Below, one piece after another: positions 1 through 10,292 of a stretch of DNA of 64,000 nt. The notes beneath the pieces are model-generated. The model worked only from the letters and a program-made list of their open reading frames with translations, did no database searches and was not told where the DNA came from. Location of the stretch: the NCBI RefSeq assembly GCF_000238775.2, contig NZ_AFEJ02000001.1, positions 186,001 to 250,000 of the forward strand, given 5' to 3'. The position numbers were made by a program, and so were the translations under genes. The stretch's first letter is position 1. Each line of letters begins with the position of its first letter. Origin of the DNA: Acaryochloris sp. CCMEE 5410. GTDB taxonomy: Bacteria; Cyanobacteriota; Cyanobacteriia; Thermosynechococcales; Thermosynechococcaceae.

Positions 1-12
1 AGCTGTGATTAA

Positions 13-114
13 AGATTTAGTAATCATGGTTCAAATCTCTTCCTTATAAATGCTGACTATGAGCTTACGGTTGGGGACTTAAAGTTTGCTGAAGGCACGC
101 TGAATTCGAGTTAA
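13..114 (+). other. possible 3' coding remnant at the left edge
   Basis: An open stretch without a start codon reads NHGSNLFLINADYELTVGD and on to a stop at 112-114. The composition resembles the C-terminal end of a secreted, RTX or hemolysin-like protein. An in-frame stop at 10-12 means it would need a frameshift to continue leftward; the adjacent frame reads AVIKDLVI just upstream. It could be the tail of a gene lying left of the window, or chance. Confidence 0.2.
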
Positions 115-159
115 GCAATCACCTTATTCCATCTAAGACATCCCATTCATTAGAGGTGG

Positions 160-1155
160 CTAAGCTGCTTTTCCTTGCTCCAGAAAGGTTTTGTATAAAT
201 TAACGGCCACTTGGCTACCAATCACTAGGGGCGAGCGCTGGTGAATAGAGGTCACTTCTAGATCCATAATTCGGGCAAGACCGGAAGTGGCCATCCCCCC
301 GGCTTGTTCCACTAAAAATGCCAAGGGGGCACATTCATAGAGCAACCGCAGCTTGCCCTCAGGCTGATCTTCAGTGGGGGGATAAAAATAGAGTCCTCCT
401 TCCAGTAGACAGCGATGGACATCAGCAACGAGGGCACCGCTATAGCGAAGGGTATGGGCTGTATGAGACTTGCGATCGCTTAAGTAATCCGCAAAGTTTT
501 GGATATGGGGATGCCATTCCTGGTAGTAACTCAAGTTGGCACTGTAGGTTTTACCCGTTTCGGGACAGCGAATATTCTCATGGGAGAGGAAAAATTCTCC
601 CAAACTGGGATCGAGGGTGAATCCATCAACCCGGCTCCCGGTGGTGTAGACCAACATCGTGCTAGTGCCATAGAGGACATAGCCCGCAGCCACCAATTCT
701 GTCCCTGGCTGCAGGGCATCGGCTTCGGTACTACAATATCCACTGGTTTGGCGACGATAGATGCCAAAAATCGTACCCACCGCACTACCCGTATCGGTAT
801 TGGACGAACCATCCAATGGATCAGTGCAAAGGATATATTGGGCTGCCTGTCCACATTCAATCAACTTGACTTGATCGAGTTCTTCGGATGCGATCGCAGC
901 CACCAAACCAATATTCGAAAAGGCATCAATCACAATCTGATTGCTAAAGACATCCAGCTTCTTCTGGGCATCCCCCGTGGCATTGGTCTCACCCATCAGA
1001 CCCAAATTTCCCATCAGGGCCGCTCGACTGATTTCACGGGCCAGGACCTTGGCGGCAAAGCCCATCTGAGTTAACAAGATGGAGATTTCAATCGGTTGCT
1101 GAGCCAATCGATGTTGTTGCCATAGATGACTGTTAAAGGTGGTGGGATGACTCAT
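160..1155 (-). CDS. fbp: fructose-1,6-bisphosphatase, class I
   Basis: Hydrolyses fructose 1,6-bisphosphate to fructose 6-phosphate and phosphate in the cytosol (gluconeogenesis, and regeneration in the Calvin cycle). The 331-residue length is normal for class I. Visible motifs are the metal-binding CTDPLDGSSNTDTGS segment near residue 110 and the C-terminal GKLRLLYECAPLA substrate-site segment. The ATG lies 9 bp after the zwf stop, so it is the last gene of a four-gene operon. Cyanobacteria usually also carry a class II FBP/SBPase (GlpX type); that gene is not in this window. Confidence 0.95.
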   Translation of the reverse strand: MSHPTTFNSHLWQQHRLAQQPIEISILLTQMGFAAKVLAREISRAALMGNLGLMGETNATGDAQKKLDVFSNQIVIDAFSNIGLVAAIASEELDQVKLIECGQAAQYILCTDPLDGSSNTDTGSAVGTIFGIYRRQTSGYCSTEADALQPGTELVAAGYVLYGTSTMLVYTTGSRVDGFTLDPSLGEFFLSHENIRCPETGKTYSANLSYYQEWHPHIQNFADYLSDRKSHTAHTLRYSGALVADVHRCLLEGGLYFYPPTEDQPEGKLRLLYECAPLAFLVEQAGGMATSGLARIMDLEVTSIHQRSPLVIGSQVAVNLYKTFLEQGKAA

Positions 1156-1164
1156 CTCTTTTCC

Positions 1165-2715
1165 CTAAGCACTACAAAACTGAGGACTGCTGCTGTGCCA
1201 TTGGCGTCCATCTCGCGTGAGTAAATCTGTGGCAGTTTGCGGTCCCCAACTCCCCGCCCCATAGTTCGGGAAATCTCGGCTGGGGAGGGCACTCCACACA
1301 TCTAAAATCGGCATGACTATCTGCCAGCCCAGCTCCACATTGTCGGATCGCTGAAACAGGGTGGCATCGCCAATCATGCAGTCATACAGCAAGGTTTCAT
1401 AGCCAGTGGTGGGGGTGGAATCAAAGTAATTGGCATAGCAAAAGTCCATATTGACGCTACCCATGCGCACCTTGGGGCCGGGAACTTTCGCCCCAAACTG
1501 GAGGCTAATACCTTCGTTGGGCTGCAGTCTGAGGACTAAAAAGTTATCTGTGAGCTGATCAATAGAGGTCTCCCGAAACAGCAGGGAGGGAACCCGTTTG
1601 AACTGAATCGCAATCTCACTGACTCGCTCCGGCAGTCGTTTGCCCGTGCGAAGGTAAAAGGGCACCCCTGCCCACCGCCAGTTATCAATGGTGAGCTTTA
1701 AAGCAGCAAAGGTTTCCGTATTGGAGTCTGGGGATACCCGCGATTCAAGCCGATAGGCCGAAACCGACTGGTCTTTGATTTGCCCTTCGCCATATTGTCC
1801 CCGGACGGCACAAGTGAGGACCTCCTCTGCCGTCAGAGGCTCAATGGCCTTGAGAACTTTAGATTTCTCATCCCGCACCGCATCGGCTTCAAAAGACACC
1901 GGGGGTTCCATGGCCGTCAGGGCCAAGAGCTGAAACAGATGGTTTTGGATCATATCTCGCAGCGCCCCCGACCCTTCATAGTAGCCGCCTCGACTCTCTA
2001 CCCCCACCTGTTCAGCGACGGTAATCTGGATATGGTCAATGTAGCGATGGTTCCAGACCGGTTCAAACAGGCCGTTACCAAATCGAAACACCAAGATATT
2101 CTGAACCGTTTCCTTACCCAAATAGTGATCAATGCGATATATTTGCGATTCCGTTAGGACCTGACCAATCTCTTGGTTCAATCTCTGGGCAGAGGCTAGA
2201 TCCTGACCAAAGGGTTTCTCAAAAATAATCCGTCGCCACTGGTCAGGTGTTTCCTGAACCAGTCCCGCTGCCCCAAGCTGCTGGGTTATCTCCGTAAAGA
2301 AGGTGGGAGCCGTGGCGAAATAGAAGAGAACGTTGCCCTGGCTGTTAAATTTTTGATCGAGCTGTTGGAGTTGGGCGGCAAGATGCTGATAGGTGTCCGG
2401 GGCCTGAAAGTCACCCGCCAGGTAGTGAAGCCGAGGCTCTAACCACTCCCACACCTCTGAGTCCAGAGCCTCTGCCGCAAACTCCTGTAAATCTTGGTGG
2501 ATTTGGCTGCGAAAGGCATCGGTTTGGGTGGGGGTGCGGCCAATCCCTAAAATCGCAAAGGCATCGGGTAACAGCTTGTTTTGGGCGAGATTATGGAGGG
2601 CCGGAATTAGTTTCCGCTTCGTTAAGTCTCCGGCAGCGCCAAAAACAACAATGATGCAGGGACCAGCAACTTCAATGGCATCCATCGATTTTAAGCTAGG
2701 TGCAGTGGCGATCAT
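1165..2715 (-). CDS. zwf: glucose-6-phosphate 1-dehydrogenase
   Basis: Oxidises glucose 6-phosphate to 6-phosphogluconolactone with NADP+, the entry step of the oxidative pentose phosphate pathway. Visible are the Rossmann motif [12 protein letters not shown] near residue 25, the EKPFG motif, and the active-site RIDHYLGKE signature. I chose the ATG at 2715, giving 516 aa: it follows a GGGGG-containing ribosome site and sits 10 bp after the gnd stop. A longer open frame runs back into gnd but lacks homology-like sequence. The activator gene opcA, often next to zwf in cyanobacteria, is not between zwf and fbp here. Confidence 0.95.
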   Translation of the reverse strand: MIATAPSLKSMDAIEVAGPCIIVVFGAAGDLTKRKLIPALHNLAQNKLLPDAFAILGIGRTPTQTDAFRSQIHQDLQEFAAEALDSEVWEWLEPRLHYLAGDFQAPDTYQHLAAQLQQLDQKFNSQGNVLFYFATAPTFFTEITQQLGAAGLVQETPDQWRRIIFEKPFGQDLASAQRLNQEIGQVLTESQIYRIDHYLGKETVQNILVFRFGNGLFEPVWNHRYIDHIQITVAEQVGVESRGGYYEGSGALRDMIQNHLFQLLALTAMEPPVSFEADAVRDEKSKVLKAIEPLTAEEVLTCAVRGQYGEGQIKDQSVSAYRLESRVSPDSNTETFAALKLTIDNWRWAGVPFYLRTGKRLPERVSEIAIQFKRVPSLLFRETSIDQLTDNFLVLRLQPNEGISLQFGAKVPGPKVRMGSVNMDFCYANYFDSTPTTGYETLLYDCMIGDATLFQRSDNVELGWQIVMPILDVWSALPSRDFPNYGAGSWGPQTATDLLTRDGRQWHSSSPQFCSA

Positions 2716-2725
2716 CGGGTCCCCC

Positions 2726-3697
2726 TTACTTTTCCACATGGCCACCAAACTGGTAGCGCATGGCCGACAGGACTTTTTCCGCGAAGGTATGTTCTTGGCG
2801 AGAGCGAAATCGTGTGTAGAGGGCGGCGGACAGAACATCCGCCGGAACAGCAGATTCAATGGCGGCCATCAAGGTCCAACGTCCTTCGCCAGAGTCTTGG
2901 ACATGGCCAGAATAGCTAGACAAAGCTGGATCCTCGGCTAAAGCGATCGCAGTTAGATCGAGTAACCAAGACCCCACCACACTCCCCCGTCGCCAGACTT
3001 CGGCAATGTCGGCTGTATTTAGGCTGTATCGATAATCGACGGGAAGTTCCTCTGAGTTCGCGCTACGAAAAATATCAAACCCCTCGGCATAGGCCTGCAT
3101 CAACGCATATTCAACGCCGTTGTGCACCATCTTGACGAAATGTCCAGCCCCCACTGGACCACAGTGTAAATAGCCCTCTTCAGCAGTTCCCTTGAGCTGC
3201 TCTCGGCCAGGGGTTGTTTCGATCTCTCCTTTGCCCGGTGCAACGGTTTTTAAAATAGGGTCCAGCTGCTCAACAGCCTCCTGGGGTCCTCCAATCATTA
3301 AGCAGTACCCTCTGTCCAGCCCCCACACTCCGCCACTAGTGCCAATATCAACATAGTGAATCCCTTGTTTTTGCAGCGCTTGGGATCGTCGGACATCATC
3401 CTTGTAGTAGGAATTGCCACCATCGATGATGATGTCATCGCGCTCCAATTTGTCCGCTAGCTTCCCGATCATTTGCTCCGTCACCTCTCCCGCAGGCACC
3501 ATCACCCAGATAATGCGAGGAGGCGTGAGTTTTTGGACTAAGTCGTCTAGGGAGGCCGCGCCGATGGCCCCTTCGGCTTCTAACTGGGCAACTTTATCGG
3601 GAGTGCGGTTATACACTACACAACTATGTCCATAACGCATCAGACGCCGAACAATATTGGCCCCCATGCGTCCAAGGCCGATCATGCCGATTTCCAT
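2726..3697 (-). CDS. gnd: 6-phosphogluconate dehydrogenase, short (YqeC/GntZ-type) form
   Basis: Oxidative decarboxylation of 6-phosphogluconate to ribulose 5-phosphate. The N-terminal dinucleotide motif is [13 protein letters not shown]. The substrate and catalytic segments [19 protein letters not shown] and [18 protein letters not shown] match the family. At 323 aa it is the short form; the common cyanobacterial and enterobacterial Gnd is about 470 aa, with a longer helical C-terminus. Short forms are often NAD+-preferring, but the cofactor cannot be settled by reading. The start has an AGGAAA ribosome site. It lies between tal-pgi and zwf, so carbon leaving zwf passes to a gene in the same transcript. 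Confidence 0.9.
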   Translation of the reverse strand: MEIGMIGLGRMGANIVRRLMRYGHSCVVYNRTPDKVAQLEAEGAIGAASLDDLVQKLTPPRIIWVMVPAGEVTEQMIGKLADKLERDDIIIDGGNSYYKDDVRRSQALQKQGIHYVDIGTSGGVWGLDRGYCLMIGGPQEAVEQLDPILKTVAPGKGEIETTPGREQLKGTAEEGYLHCGPVGAGHFVKMVHNGVEYALMQAYAEGFDIFRSANSEELPVDYRYSLNTADIAEVWRRGSVVGSWLLDLTAIALAEDPALSSYSGHVQDSGEGRWTLMAAIESAVPADVLSAALYTRFRSRQEHTFAEKVLSAMRYQFGGHVEK

Positions 3698-3829
3698 AAT
3701 GTTTTCCTGTGGTTTGGGATAAAGAGTTAAAGGAGTAGTGGCAATACTGGTTTGAGAGGCTCTGGTGACTCTCGCAAAATCAAAGAACGGTTAAGAGCTA
3801 GTAGCTCCTTCTGCCAGGGTCAGGGCAAT

Positions 3830-6706
3830 CTAGGGCAAGGCTCCCTGAATAGCAACGCGCAGGGTATTTAGCCCTAATTCGATATCGCTGCCTAAATGGA
3901 CTCGAAGGACTCGACGTTTGCGTTCCGCCAGAACTTGAAAGTCTCCTCTAGCTTGGGCGGCTTTAACGACCCCAAAGCTGTAGCCATGTCCGGGAATGGG
4001 AATATCGACCTCGTCCTGACAGGTGATTTGGAGAAAAACCCCCGTGTTGGGGCCACCCTTATAGGCTTGGCCTGTGGAATGGAGAAACCGAGGACCAAAG
4101 CCAAGGCAGGTGGCCACCTGTTTGCGATCGCAGACCGTCTTCCGCATGATCTGCAGTTGTTCTCGGTGGACCTCATTCATTTGGATATAGGCTAGTAGGG
4201 CAAAGTAGTCCCCTGGATGGATACGGCTCAAATGGGCATGGAGAAACCCGCACAACGTGGGTTCAGCCTTGAGGGACGCTGTAAGCACAGCCCCATTGTC
4301 TGGGTCAGTGAACAACTGCAGTCCAGCCTCCTGGAAAATCGGAGTTTCGGCAGGCAAAAGGCCCGTTTGTTCATAGGCATCCGTGAGCTGACGGGTGGCA
4401 ATTTTGCTGGCTTCCACATCTGGCTGATTAAAAGCATGAATGTTTAGGACTGCCCCCGCCACAGCCGTGGCCATCTCCCACCTAAAAAATTCTTGGCCCA
4501 ACTGGTAGGCATCAGTGACACAAATCTGAATCACGGGATGGCCTGCCGCTTTCAGGGCGGCGACCTGCTGGTCCTGGGCTGGATCGGGCGCAGCGTTCAA
4601 GCGAATGTAGGCAAAGATGCGATCGCAGTCATAATTCACCCCCAAAGGTTCTTGATCCACCGGGATAATGCCAGTGCTATCTTTGCCCGTGGACTCTGCC
4701 AAGAGCTGTTCCAACCAGGCCCCAATATCGGCAATGCCTGGCGACGCGATCAGAGTCAGTTTATCTCGGCCCTGTTGGGCGGCTTCTCCTAAAACAATGC
4801 CGAGGACCACCCCTGGATTATCTGTAGCGGGAACTGAAGCAGCACAAGAATGGACCATCTCCTCTGCAGCATCGAGAAACTGAGCAACATCGACGCCCAT
4901 ACAGGCCGCTGGCACCATACCAAAGTTAGAGAGGGCCGAGTATCGCCCTCCGATGCTGGGAAGGCCAAAAAAGAGATGGCGAAAGTGGCACGCTTCTGCG
5001 ACCTGCTGGAGATGAGAACCTGGATCGGTGATGGCAATAAACCGAGACCCCGCCGCCTCTGACCCGATGGCCTGCTGGACCAGCTCAAAGAAGTACTGCT
5101 GAAAAATATTGGGTTCCAGGGTGCTGCCCGACTTGCTGGAGACAATAAACAAGGTGCGCGTAAGGTCAATTTGATCGGCAATCGCCTGCACCTGGGCCGG
5201 ATCGGTAGAATCGAGCACGAGCAGTTCTGGATAACCGTCCACCTGTCCAAAGGTGAGCTTCATTACCTCAGGGCATAGAGACGATCCTCCCATCCCCAAA
5301 AGAAGAATATGGCTGACCTGCAATGCCTGCACGTCCCGGGACAAAGATTCTAGGGTTGTGAGGTGAGCTAACTGATCCTCCGTCGTCCCTAGCCACCCCA
5401 ACCATTGGCTTTCATCAGCACCTGTCCAGAGGGTGGCATCCATTGCCCACAGCCGCCTTACCTTGCCAGTCGTTTGCCAATCCTGAAGGGTGGCTTGCAC
5501 CTCGGCCTCCAGATCTGGCGGTAAGCTGTAAGACTGCCGATTCAACGCATCACCGAGCTGAACCTCACGCTTCTGTTCAACGGCACTGAGCAGCTGATCG
5601 AAGGCTTGCTGAAAGAGCTGAACCCCCTGAGCCAAAAGCTGATCCGTGATTGCGTCAAGATCAATACCCACCTCAGGCAAGCTAGTAATCACCAGATCTG
5701 CCTGTTTAACCCCTTCCGTTAGGCTAGCGCGAGGCTGACCATGATCCCGGAACGCTGCCAAGGTACTCGGTGGAATCGTATTGACGGTCTCAGCCCCGAT
5801 TAGCTCTTCGACATAGAGAACATCGCGATATTGGGGATTTTTGGTCCCTGTACTGGCCCAAAGCAGGCGCTGGGGCTGAGCACCCTTACTCTTTAGGGCT
5901 AGCCATCGATCTCCTTTGTATAACTGCAGATAGTCTTGATAGACCCGTTTGGCATTTGCGATCGCAACTTTGCCTTGCAAACTCTGTAGTAAAATGGCTG
6001 TTTCTTGATCGAGTTCAGACTCTTTTAAGCGTTGGGCAATTTGGGCATCAACAGCAGTATCGATGCGGCTGACAAAGAAGCTAGCGACACTAGCCACATG
6101 ACCGGGATCACCCCCTTGGGCCATATACGCCTCAAGCCCTGAAAGATAGGCATCTGCGACCTCTAAATAGGTAGCTCGAGAAAAAAGCAGCGTCACATTA
6201 ACGTTAATGCCTTCACTGATCAATTGCTTGATCACGGGAATACCCGCAGGGGTTGCCGGTACTTTAACCATTAAGTTAGGCCGATCCACTGTCTGCCAGA
6301 GTCGTTGGGCCTCCTGAAGACTTTGATCTGCATCCTCAGCCAAATAGGGTGAAACTTCTAGACTGACATAGCCATCTAAGCCATGGGTGCGGTCATAAAG
6401 GGGTTTGAGGATATCAGCCGCCGCTTGAATATCAGCCACTGCCAAATGTTCATACAGGCTGATCGCATCTTGATCATGGTCCTGTTCCAGGGCTGACAGG
6501 GCTGCGTCATAATCGGTGCTTCCCACCATTGCCTTTTGAAAAATCGCTGGATTGGAGGTGACGCCCTGAATTTCTTCGTTGGCAACTAGCTCCTGTAGTT
6601 CCCCGCTTTCTAGGGAGCAGCGACGAATATAATCGAACCAAACGGACTGCCGATAATCCTTCAGCTTCTGTAGGGCATTTTGCTTTAGCGTCTGAACAGG
6701 ACTCAT
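3830..6706 (-). CDS. tal-pgi: bifunctional transaldolase / glucose-6-phosphate isomerase fusion
   Basis: A single 958-residue protein. Residues 1 to about 370 are a transaldolase: GVTSNPAIFQKA, and NLMVKVPATPAG with Schiff-base Lys148. Residues from about 400 to the end are a phosphoglucose isomerase: LLGMGGSSLCPEV, VSSKSGSTLEPN, then a long C-terminal domain. Transaldolase rearranges C7/C3 sugars in the non-oxidative pentose phosphate pathway; PGI interconverts glucose 6- and fructose 6-phosphate. Joining them lets fructose 6-phosphate made by transaldolase be turned back to the Zwf substrate. It is the first gene of the operon, with a strong AGGAGA ribosome site. Such fusions are known in some cyanobacteria and other bacteria. 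Confidence 0.93.
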   Translation of the reverse strand: MSPVQTLKQNALQKLKDYRQSVWFDYIRRCSLESGELQELVANEEIQGVTSNPAIFQKAMVGSTDYDAALSALEQDHDQDAISLYEHLAVADIQAAADILKPLYDRTHGLDGYVSLEVSPYLAEDADQSLQEAQRLWQTVDRPNLMVKVPATPAGIPVIKQLISEGINVNVTLLFSRATYLEVADAYLSGLEAYMAQGGDPGHVASVASFFVSRIDTAVDAQIAQRLKESELDQETAILLQSLQGKVAIANAKRVYQDYLQLYKGDRWLALKSKGAQPQRLLWASTGTKNPQYRDVLYVEELIGAETVNTIPPSTLAAFRDHGQPRASLTEGVKQADLVITSLPEVGIDLDAITDQLLAQGVQLFQQAFDQLLSAVEQKREVQLGDALNRQSYSLPPDLEAEVQATLQDWQTTGKVRRLWAMDATLWTGADESQWLGWLGTTEDQLAHLTTLESLSRDVQALQVSHILLLGMGGSSLCPEVMKLTFGQVDGYPELLVLDSTDPAQVQAIADQIDLTRTLFIVSSKSGSTLEPNIFQQYFFELVQQAIGSEAAGSRFIAITDPGSHLQQVAEACHFRHLFFGLPSIGGRYSALSNFGMVPAACMGVDVAQFLDAAEEMVHSCAASVPATDNPGVVLGIVLGEAAQQGRDKLTLIASPGIADIGAWLEQLLAESTGKDSTGIIPVDQEPLGVNYDCDRIFAYIRLNAAPDPAQDQQVAALKAAGHPVIQICVTDAYQLGQEFFRWEMATAVAGAVLNIHAFNQPDVEASKIATRQLTDAYEQTGLLPAETPIFQEAGLQLFTDPDNGAVLTASLKAEPTLCGFLHAHLSRIHPGDYFALLAYIQMNEVHREQLQIMRKTVCDRKQVATCLGFGPRFLHSTGQAYKGGPNTGVFLQITCQDEVDIPIPGHGYSFGVVKAAQARGDFQVLAERKRRVLRVHLGSDIELGLNTLRVAIQGALP

Positions 6707-6861
6707 TTTTATCTCCTAGGGGATGAAGAATAGCAGGGCCTTCCGTCATCTGAAGGACCGATAAAGATCTGAGATAAACCAGCAAAAAGGGGGATTATTT
6801 TTATTTCGAATTTAACTTAGCATTCAATGAAAATATGCAAATAAAACTAAAGCAGTCCATC

Positions 6862-7128
6862 TTAAATGTCGGATGTTAATCGACAAGTAGATTTAACAAG
6901 AATGGCAGGATTTATATCTCTTTTAGATGTTCCTAGTCCCTGAAGATTAGATACTTTATACTGAGAATTGATGAGTAGATAGTGTGACGGTTTAATTAGG
7001 ATCGGCATCGCTGCTCGACAATGGAGGCAATACCAGTAAATTCCTCGACGATCAATATGTCTGAGGAGTTGGGATGTGCAACAAGGGCAAGTGTTCATGC
7101 ATGAATCGTCATTCACTAATGAGGCCAT
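6862..7128 (-). CDS. small CPCC/CxxC zinc-ribbon-like protein
   Basis: An 88-residue protein with CPCC near residue 15 and a second CxxC (YWYCLHCR) about 20 residues later, spaced as in a treble-clef or zinc ribbon. The core LLRHIDRRGIYWYCLHCR resembles a small conserved cyanobacterial family I recognise by pattern only; the function is unknown. Two starts are possible: the ATG used here, or an internal ATG just before NTCPCC. It stands alone between the sugar-phosphate operon and the AraC pair, on the same strand as both. Confidence 0.6.
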   Translation of the reverse strand: MASLVNDDSCMNTCPCCTSQLLRHIDRRGIYWYCLHCRAAMPILIKPSHYLLINSQYKVSNLQGLGTSKRDINPAILVKSTCRLTSDI

Positions 7129-7351
7129 ATCAAGAACATCTTGTTGGTGTTTGGCGCTGCTAAGAGATCAAATTCATGCCATCCATTCACTGAATGATAT
7201 GGGTACAGTCATCCGGACATTGTGATGGTTGAATTCACCGTCTAGCAACGCCAACCTCTGTGTGTGATGCTCCTTTAGAATATGAAATCAGTAGGGGATA
7301 ATTCTTTTATATTCCTGCAGGAACTATTACGATCTTGCACTCATATTTAAC

Positions 7352-8287
7352 TCAACGATATTGGTCTCGAAATGCCTTAGGCGTAACCCCCGTGAGCTGG
7401 CGAAAATACTTACTTAAATGACTCGGATTGGTAAAACCACACTGTCGAGCAATCATGGCAATGGGGGTATTCGTTTGCCTCAGCAATCCCTTAGCTTTTT
7501 TGATGCGCTGTTTAATGGCGTACTGATGAGGGGCAACGCCCATGGATTTCTTAAACAGCCGTGAAAAGTAATACCGACTCATGCCCACCTCTTGGGCCAG
7601 ATCCACGAGTTTCAGGTTTTGGTCCAAGTGATCGTTAATGTACCCTAAGGCTCGATTCAACAGGGCCGGGGGCAGTCCTTGATCGGATGAGTCCTTGAGC
7701 CGGGGGACTTGGGTACAGTACCGTTTCATCAAATGGATGGATAAGGCGGTGACTAAGGAGTCAATATAAAGGTGATCCGTGAATTCGAGGGTATTGAGTT
7801 CTTGCCGTAAGGCTGTGCCGATGTCATAGATCAGACGATCTTGAACCGCAATATTGGGCAGTAGTTCAAAGCGGTTGACCTGTGTTAAATCGTAGGCTGC
7901 CGTCTCAAAAAATTGAGGTTCGAGGCTGAGGCTGAGAAAGGATACTGCCTGATGCCACTGACACTGCTGGAGGGTATGGGCCGGAATAATCATCAGCTCC
8001 CCATGACCATAGGGTCCCTGAAAGGAGAGTTCTCCTAACTGATACTCCACCTCAAATACGTTATCCAAGGGCGATAGGATCAACACATGGCGAGTGAATT
8101 GATGGACTGGGGTGGTATGGGCCGGTTGATGGTGCTCTTTGAGAATGAGTCCATCCCATCCTGCCGCTTGGCTGGAGCGGTGCGGACGTTCTGGACAAAT
8201 TTGAAGCACAGCGTCTGGATCACCGCAGTTGATGGAGTAAATCGGTGAATCTGCCTCAGGGGAACGAAAATCCTCATTTGGATTCAT
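7352..8287 (-). CDS. AraC-family transcriptional regulator (first of a tandem pair)
   Basis: 311 residues. The C-terminal ~100 residues carry the double helix-turn-helix of AraC/XylS proteins (LVDLAQEVGMSRYYFSRLFK, then the second HTH with the family signature ending in HLSKYFRQLTGVTPKAFR). The N-terminal ~190 residues look like a cupin-type sensor (GELMIIPAHTLQQCQWH). It likely binds DNA as an activator in response to a small molecule; the ligand is unknown. The next gene upstream on the same strand is a paralogue with the same architecture, so the pair probably arose by duplication. Confidence 0.9.
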   Translation of the reverse strand: MNPNEDFRSPEADSPIYSINCGDPDAVLQICPERPHRSSQAAGWDGLILKEHHQPAHTTPVHQFTRHVLILSPLDNVFEVEYQLGELSFQGPYGHGELMIIPAHTLQQCQWHQAVSFLSLSLEPQFFETAAYDLTQVNRFELLPNIAVQDRLIYDIGTALRQELNTLEFTDHLYIDSLVTALSIHLMKRYCTQVPRLKDSSDQGLPPALLNRALGYINDHLDQNLKLVDLAQEVGMSRYYFSRLFKKSMGVAPHQYAIKQRIKKAKGLLRQTNTPIAMIARQCGFTNPSHLSKYFRQLTGVTPKAFRDQYR

Positions 8288-8439
8288 GGGAGATTATTTC
8301 TAGAATCTCCCTATTGAGCAATAGTCCGTCCGGTTTGTGGGTCAAGATAATGAGGTTAAGAGAGAACTTAAGGACTAACCTTAACTACTCCCCCATCTGT
8401 TCTGAGACGGGCACAACCGTCTCCCGCCCTGACCTTGAT

Positions 8440-9276
8440 TTAGTGGCTATCCTGATAGGCTTTGGGAGTGATGCCCAAATGCTGCCGAAAATAAAGGGTA
8501 AGGTGACTCTGGCTATTGAAGCCACAGTCATAAGCAATCTCCACAATCGGTAACTTTTTTTCAATCAGCAGCAGTCTGGCTTTCTCGATGCGCTGGCGAA
8601 TAACGTATTGGTGAGGAGAGATACCCATTTGCTCCTTAAAGAGATGACAAAAACTGCTCTCGCTCATTTGGGCAATATGGGCCAACGTTGAGAGTCGCAG
8701 ATCCTGCCCTAGGGAATCGTGAATATAGTCCAGGGTCTGTCGCAACCACCGCTGGGGCCGAGGTGTTTTTTGAGCGACGGTGTGACAATCCGAGTGGGCT
8801 TTGAGGAGATACATGGCCAATACGTTGACCAATGAATCAATGTAGAGATAATCGGTAAATTCCCGATTCTCAAAGGCGGAGCGCATAGTAAGGGCGAGGG
8901 AATGAATCAGGGAATCGGCAATGGCATATCGCCCTTCAAACTGGATAGAGCTGCCAAGGGTCCATTCATAGGTGGTTTGGAAAATAAAGCTAGGATGTAA
9001 AAAAATTAAAATGCAGTCCGCAGGCATGTCCCAGGCGAGGGTGTGGGAGTGGTGAGACGGAATAATACACAGCTGATTCGCAGAAATTGGACGGTATTGC
9101 GATCTCCCTTCGGTTGGTAACCAGGCAATCTGGGCGGCTGCATCATTGAGCATTAGGCAGATTTCAAGTTCATCGTGGCAATGTTCCTCGTAGCAGGTCG
9201 GTGGTTCTAAAGCGGTGTAAAACGAGAAGCCCTCAAGTTTGTAAGAGGGTGGCTCTAACTGATCTTGAATACTCAT
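8440..9276 (-). CDS. AraC-family transcriptional regulator (second of a tandem pair)
   Basis: About 278 residues from the ATG at 9276; a longer frame starts at a TTG at 9327, but the ATG gives the more usual N-terminus. The cupin-like sensor half contains EEHCHDELEICLML and LCIIPSHHSHTLAW, whose histidines could bind a metal. The C-terminal double HTH ends in SQSHLTLYFRQHLGITPKAY. It is the paralogue of the neighbouring AraC gene, with about 150 bp between them. The target genes are not evident. Confidence 0.9.
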   Translation of the reverse strand: MSIQDQLEPPSYKLEGFSFYTALEPPTCYEEHCHDELEICLMLNDAAAQIAWLPTEGRSQYRPISANQLCIIPSHHSHTLAWDMPADCILIFLHPSFIFQTTYEWTLGSSIQFEGRYAIADSLIHSLALTMRSAFENREFTDYLYIDSLVNVLAMYLLKAHSDCHTVAQKTPRPQRWLRQTLDYIHDSLGQDLRLSTLAHIAQMSESSFCHLFKEQMGISPHQYVIRQRIEKARLLLIEKKLPIVEIAYDCGFNSQSHLTLYFRQHLGITPKAYQDSH

Positions 9277-9502
9277 GTTATATCTCTGCTGTGTTTGTAC
9301 GGATGAGAAGGCAATCCTCTTGGGCAAACAAGGGGCAGAAACATAGGGTTCTAGGGTTTATATGGCTATCTAGAAAGCTTAATAGAGGTTTATCACGGGC
9401 AAAGTCTCCTAATACTTACCAGAAATCAGTGATGAAATTTGCTATGTTATTAAGTCCAAAAAATATCGAAATTAGTCTTTTCTTAAAATGCCAACAGGCT
9501 TG

Positions 9503-10038
9503 TCAAGAACTGTCTTCAGGCCGAGTCAGTTCTGCAATCTCTAGAACTTTGGATAGGATAGGTTCTAGGGCTGAGGTTCTCTGCCAGTAAATACTCGTCA
9601 AGATCGTGGGAGGGGTGGTAATGGATTGAGAACGTCCGCTTTCAATATCCGCCTCTACTTGTTCAGTATGGATATGGTTGGCGAGACCTTTGAGAAATTG
9701 AGGAACATTGAGACCCACCTGGACGGCGCACTCAACGAGTTTGTCGTCTTCTAGCGTCTCTGAATGTTGATATAAGAGATCATGCATTTCCCAAAACTTA
9801 CCCTGAGCCGACGCTGCCTCGGCTGCCTCAGCAGCTTTCCACGCAGACGTATGGGGGGCGTTCGGGGGAAATGTCGGTAAACCAAACAAAAGGGGTGGGC
9901 GGATGTATTCAAAATATCGTTGACTTTTTTATAGGCTTGGGATGAGTGAAAACATTGGTAATCTCCATACAGGATAAGCATCACAGCACCGTCAGGAGAC
10001 CCCCGAAAATGATCGCAGGAGCGTAAGGGCGGTGGCAT
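9503..10038 (-). pseudogene. DsbA-like thioredoxin-fold protein, frameshifted
   Basis: Two overlapping frames make one DsbA-family protein. The first reads MPPPLRSCDHFRGSPDGAV, then ILYGDYQCFHSSQAYKKV up to VYRHFP. The second continues PNAPHTSAWKAAEAAEAA, then GKFWEMHDLLYQH to the end. The joint is a run of five C (minus-strand sense) near 9870; six C would restore a continuous HFPPNAPHTSAW. The usual redox CPYC motif is replaced by CFHS, so even the restored protein would lack the second catalytic cysteine. It may be a real pseudogene or a one-base sequencing error. Confidence 0.7.
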
Positions 10039-10271
10039 AGATATGAGTTTTTGTCCGTTTGCTAGATTGGATTGCCTTCACGAGATGATTTTACGGAGAG
10101 GCAAGGGGTTCAGTCGCTGGTCATCAGACTTGACTTTTTATACCAAGTCAGACCAGTAAAAGCGCTAGTCCAGTGATTAGCAATCGAGCTATAGAGGAGT
10201 TATGAAAAATTCCCAACGTTGAGCAGGGGCTTCTCCCTAACTTTTGGCTAGGTGTATCGGCAAACCTTTGA

Positions 10272-10292
10272 ATCGGGTAGCTTTTGCCCGAT
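10272..10292 (-). terminator. weak hairpin after the response regulator
   Basis: Immediately after the stop of the NarL-type regulator there is a 6-bp inverted repeat (ATCGGG / CCCGAT) with a 9-nt loop. No U-tract follows, so terminator activity is doubtful. Confidence 0.25.

Noticed and set aside
499-1074. 191-residue plus-strand frame over fbp
   Set aside because: Antisense shadow of a well-identified gene, with no family features.
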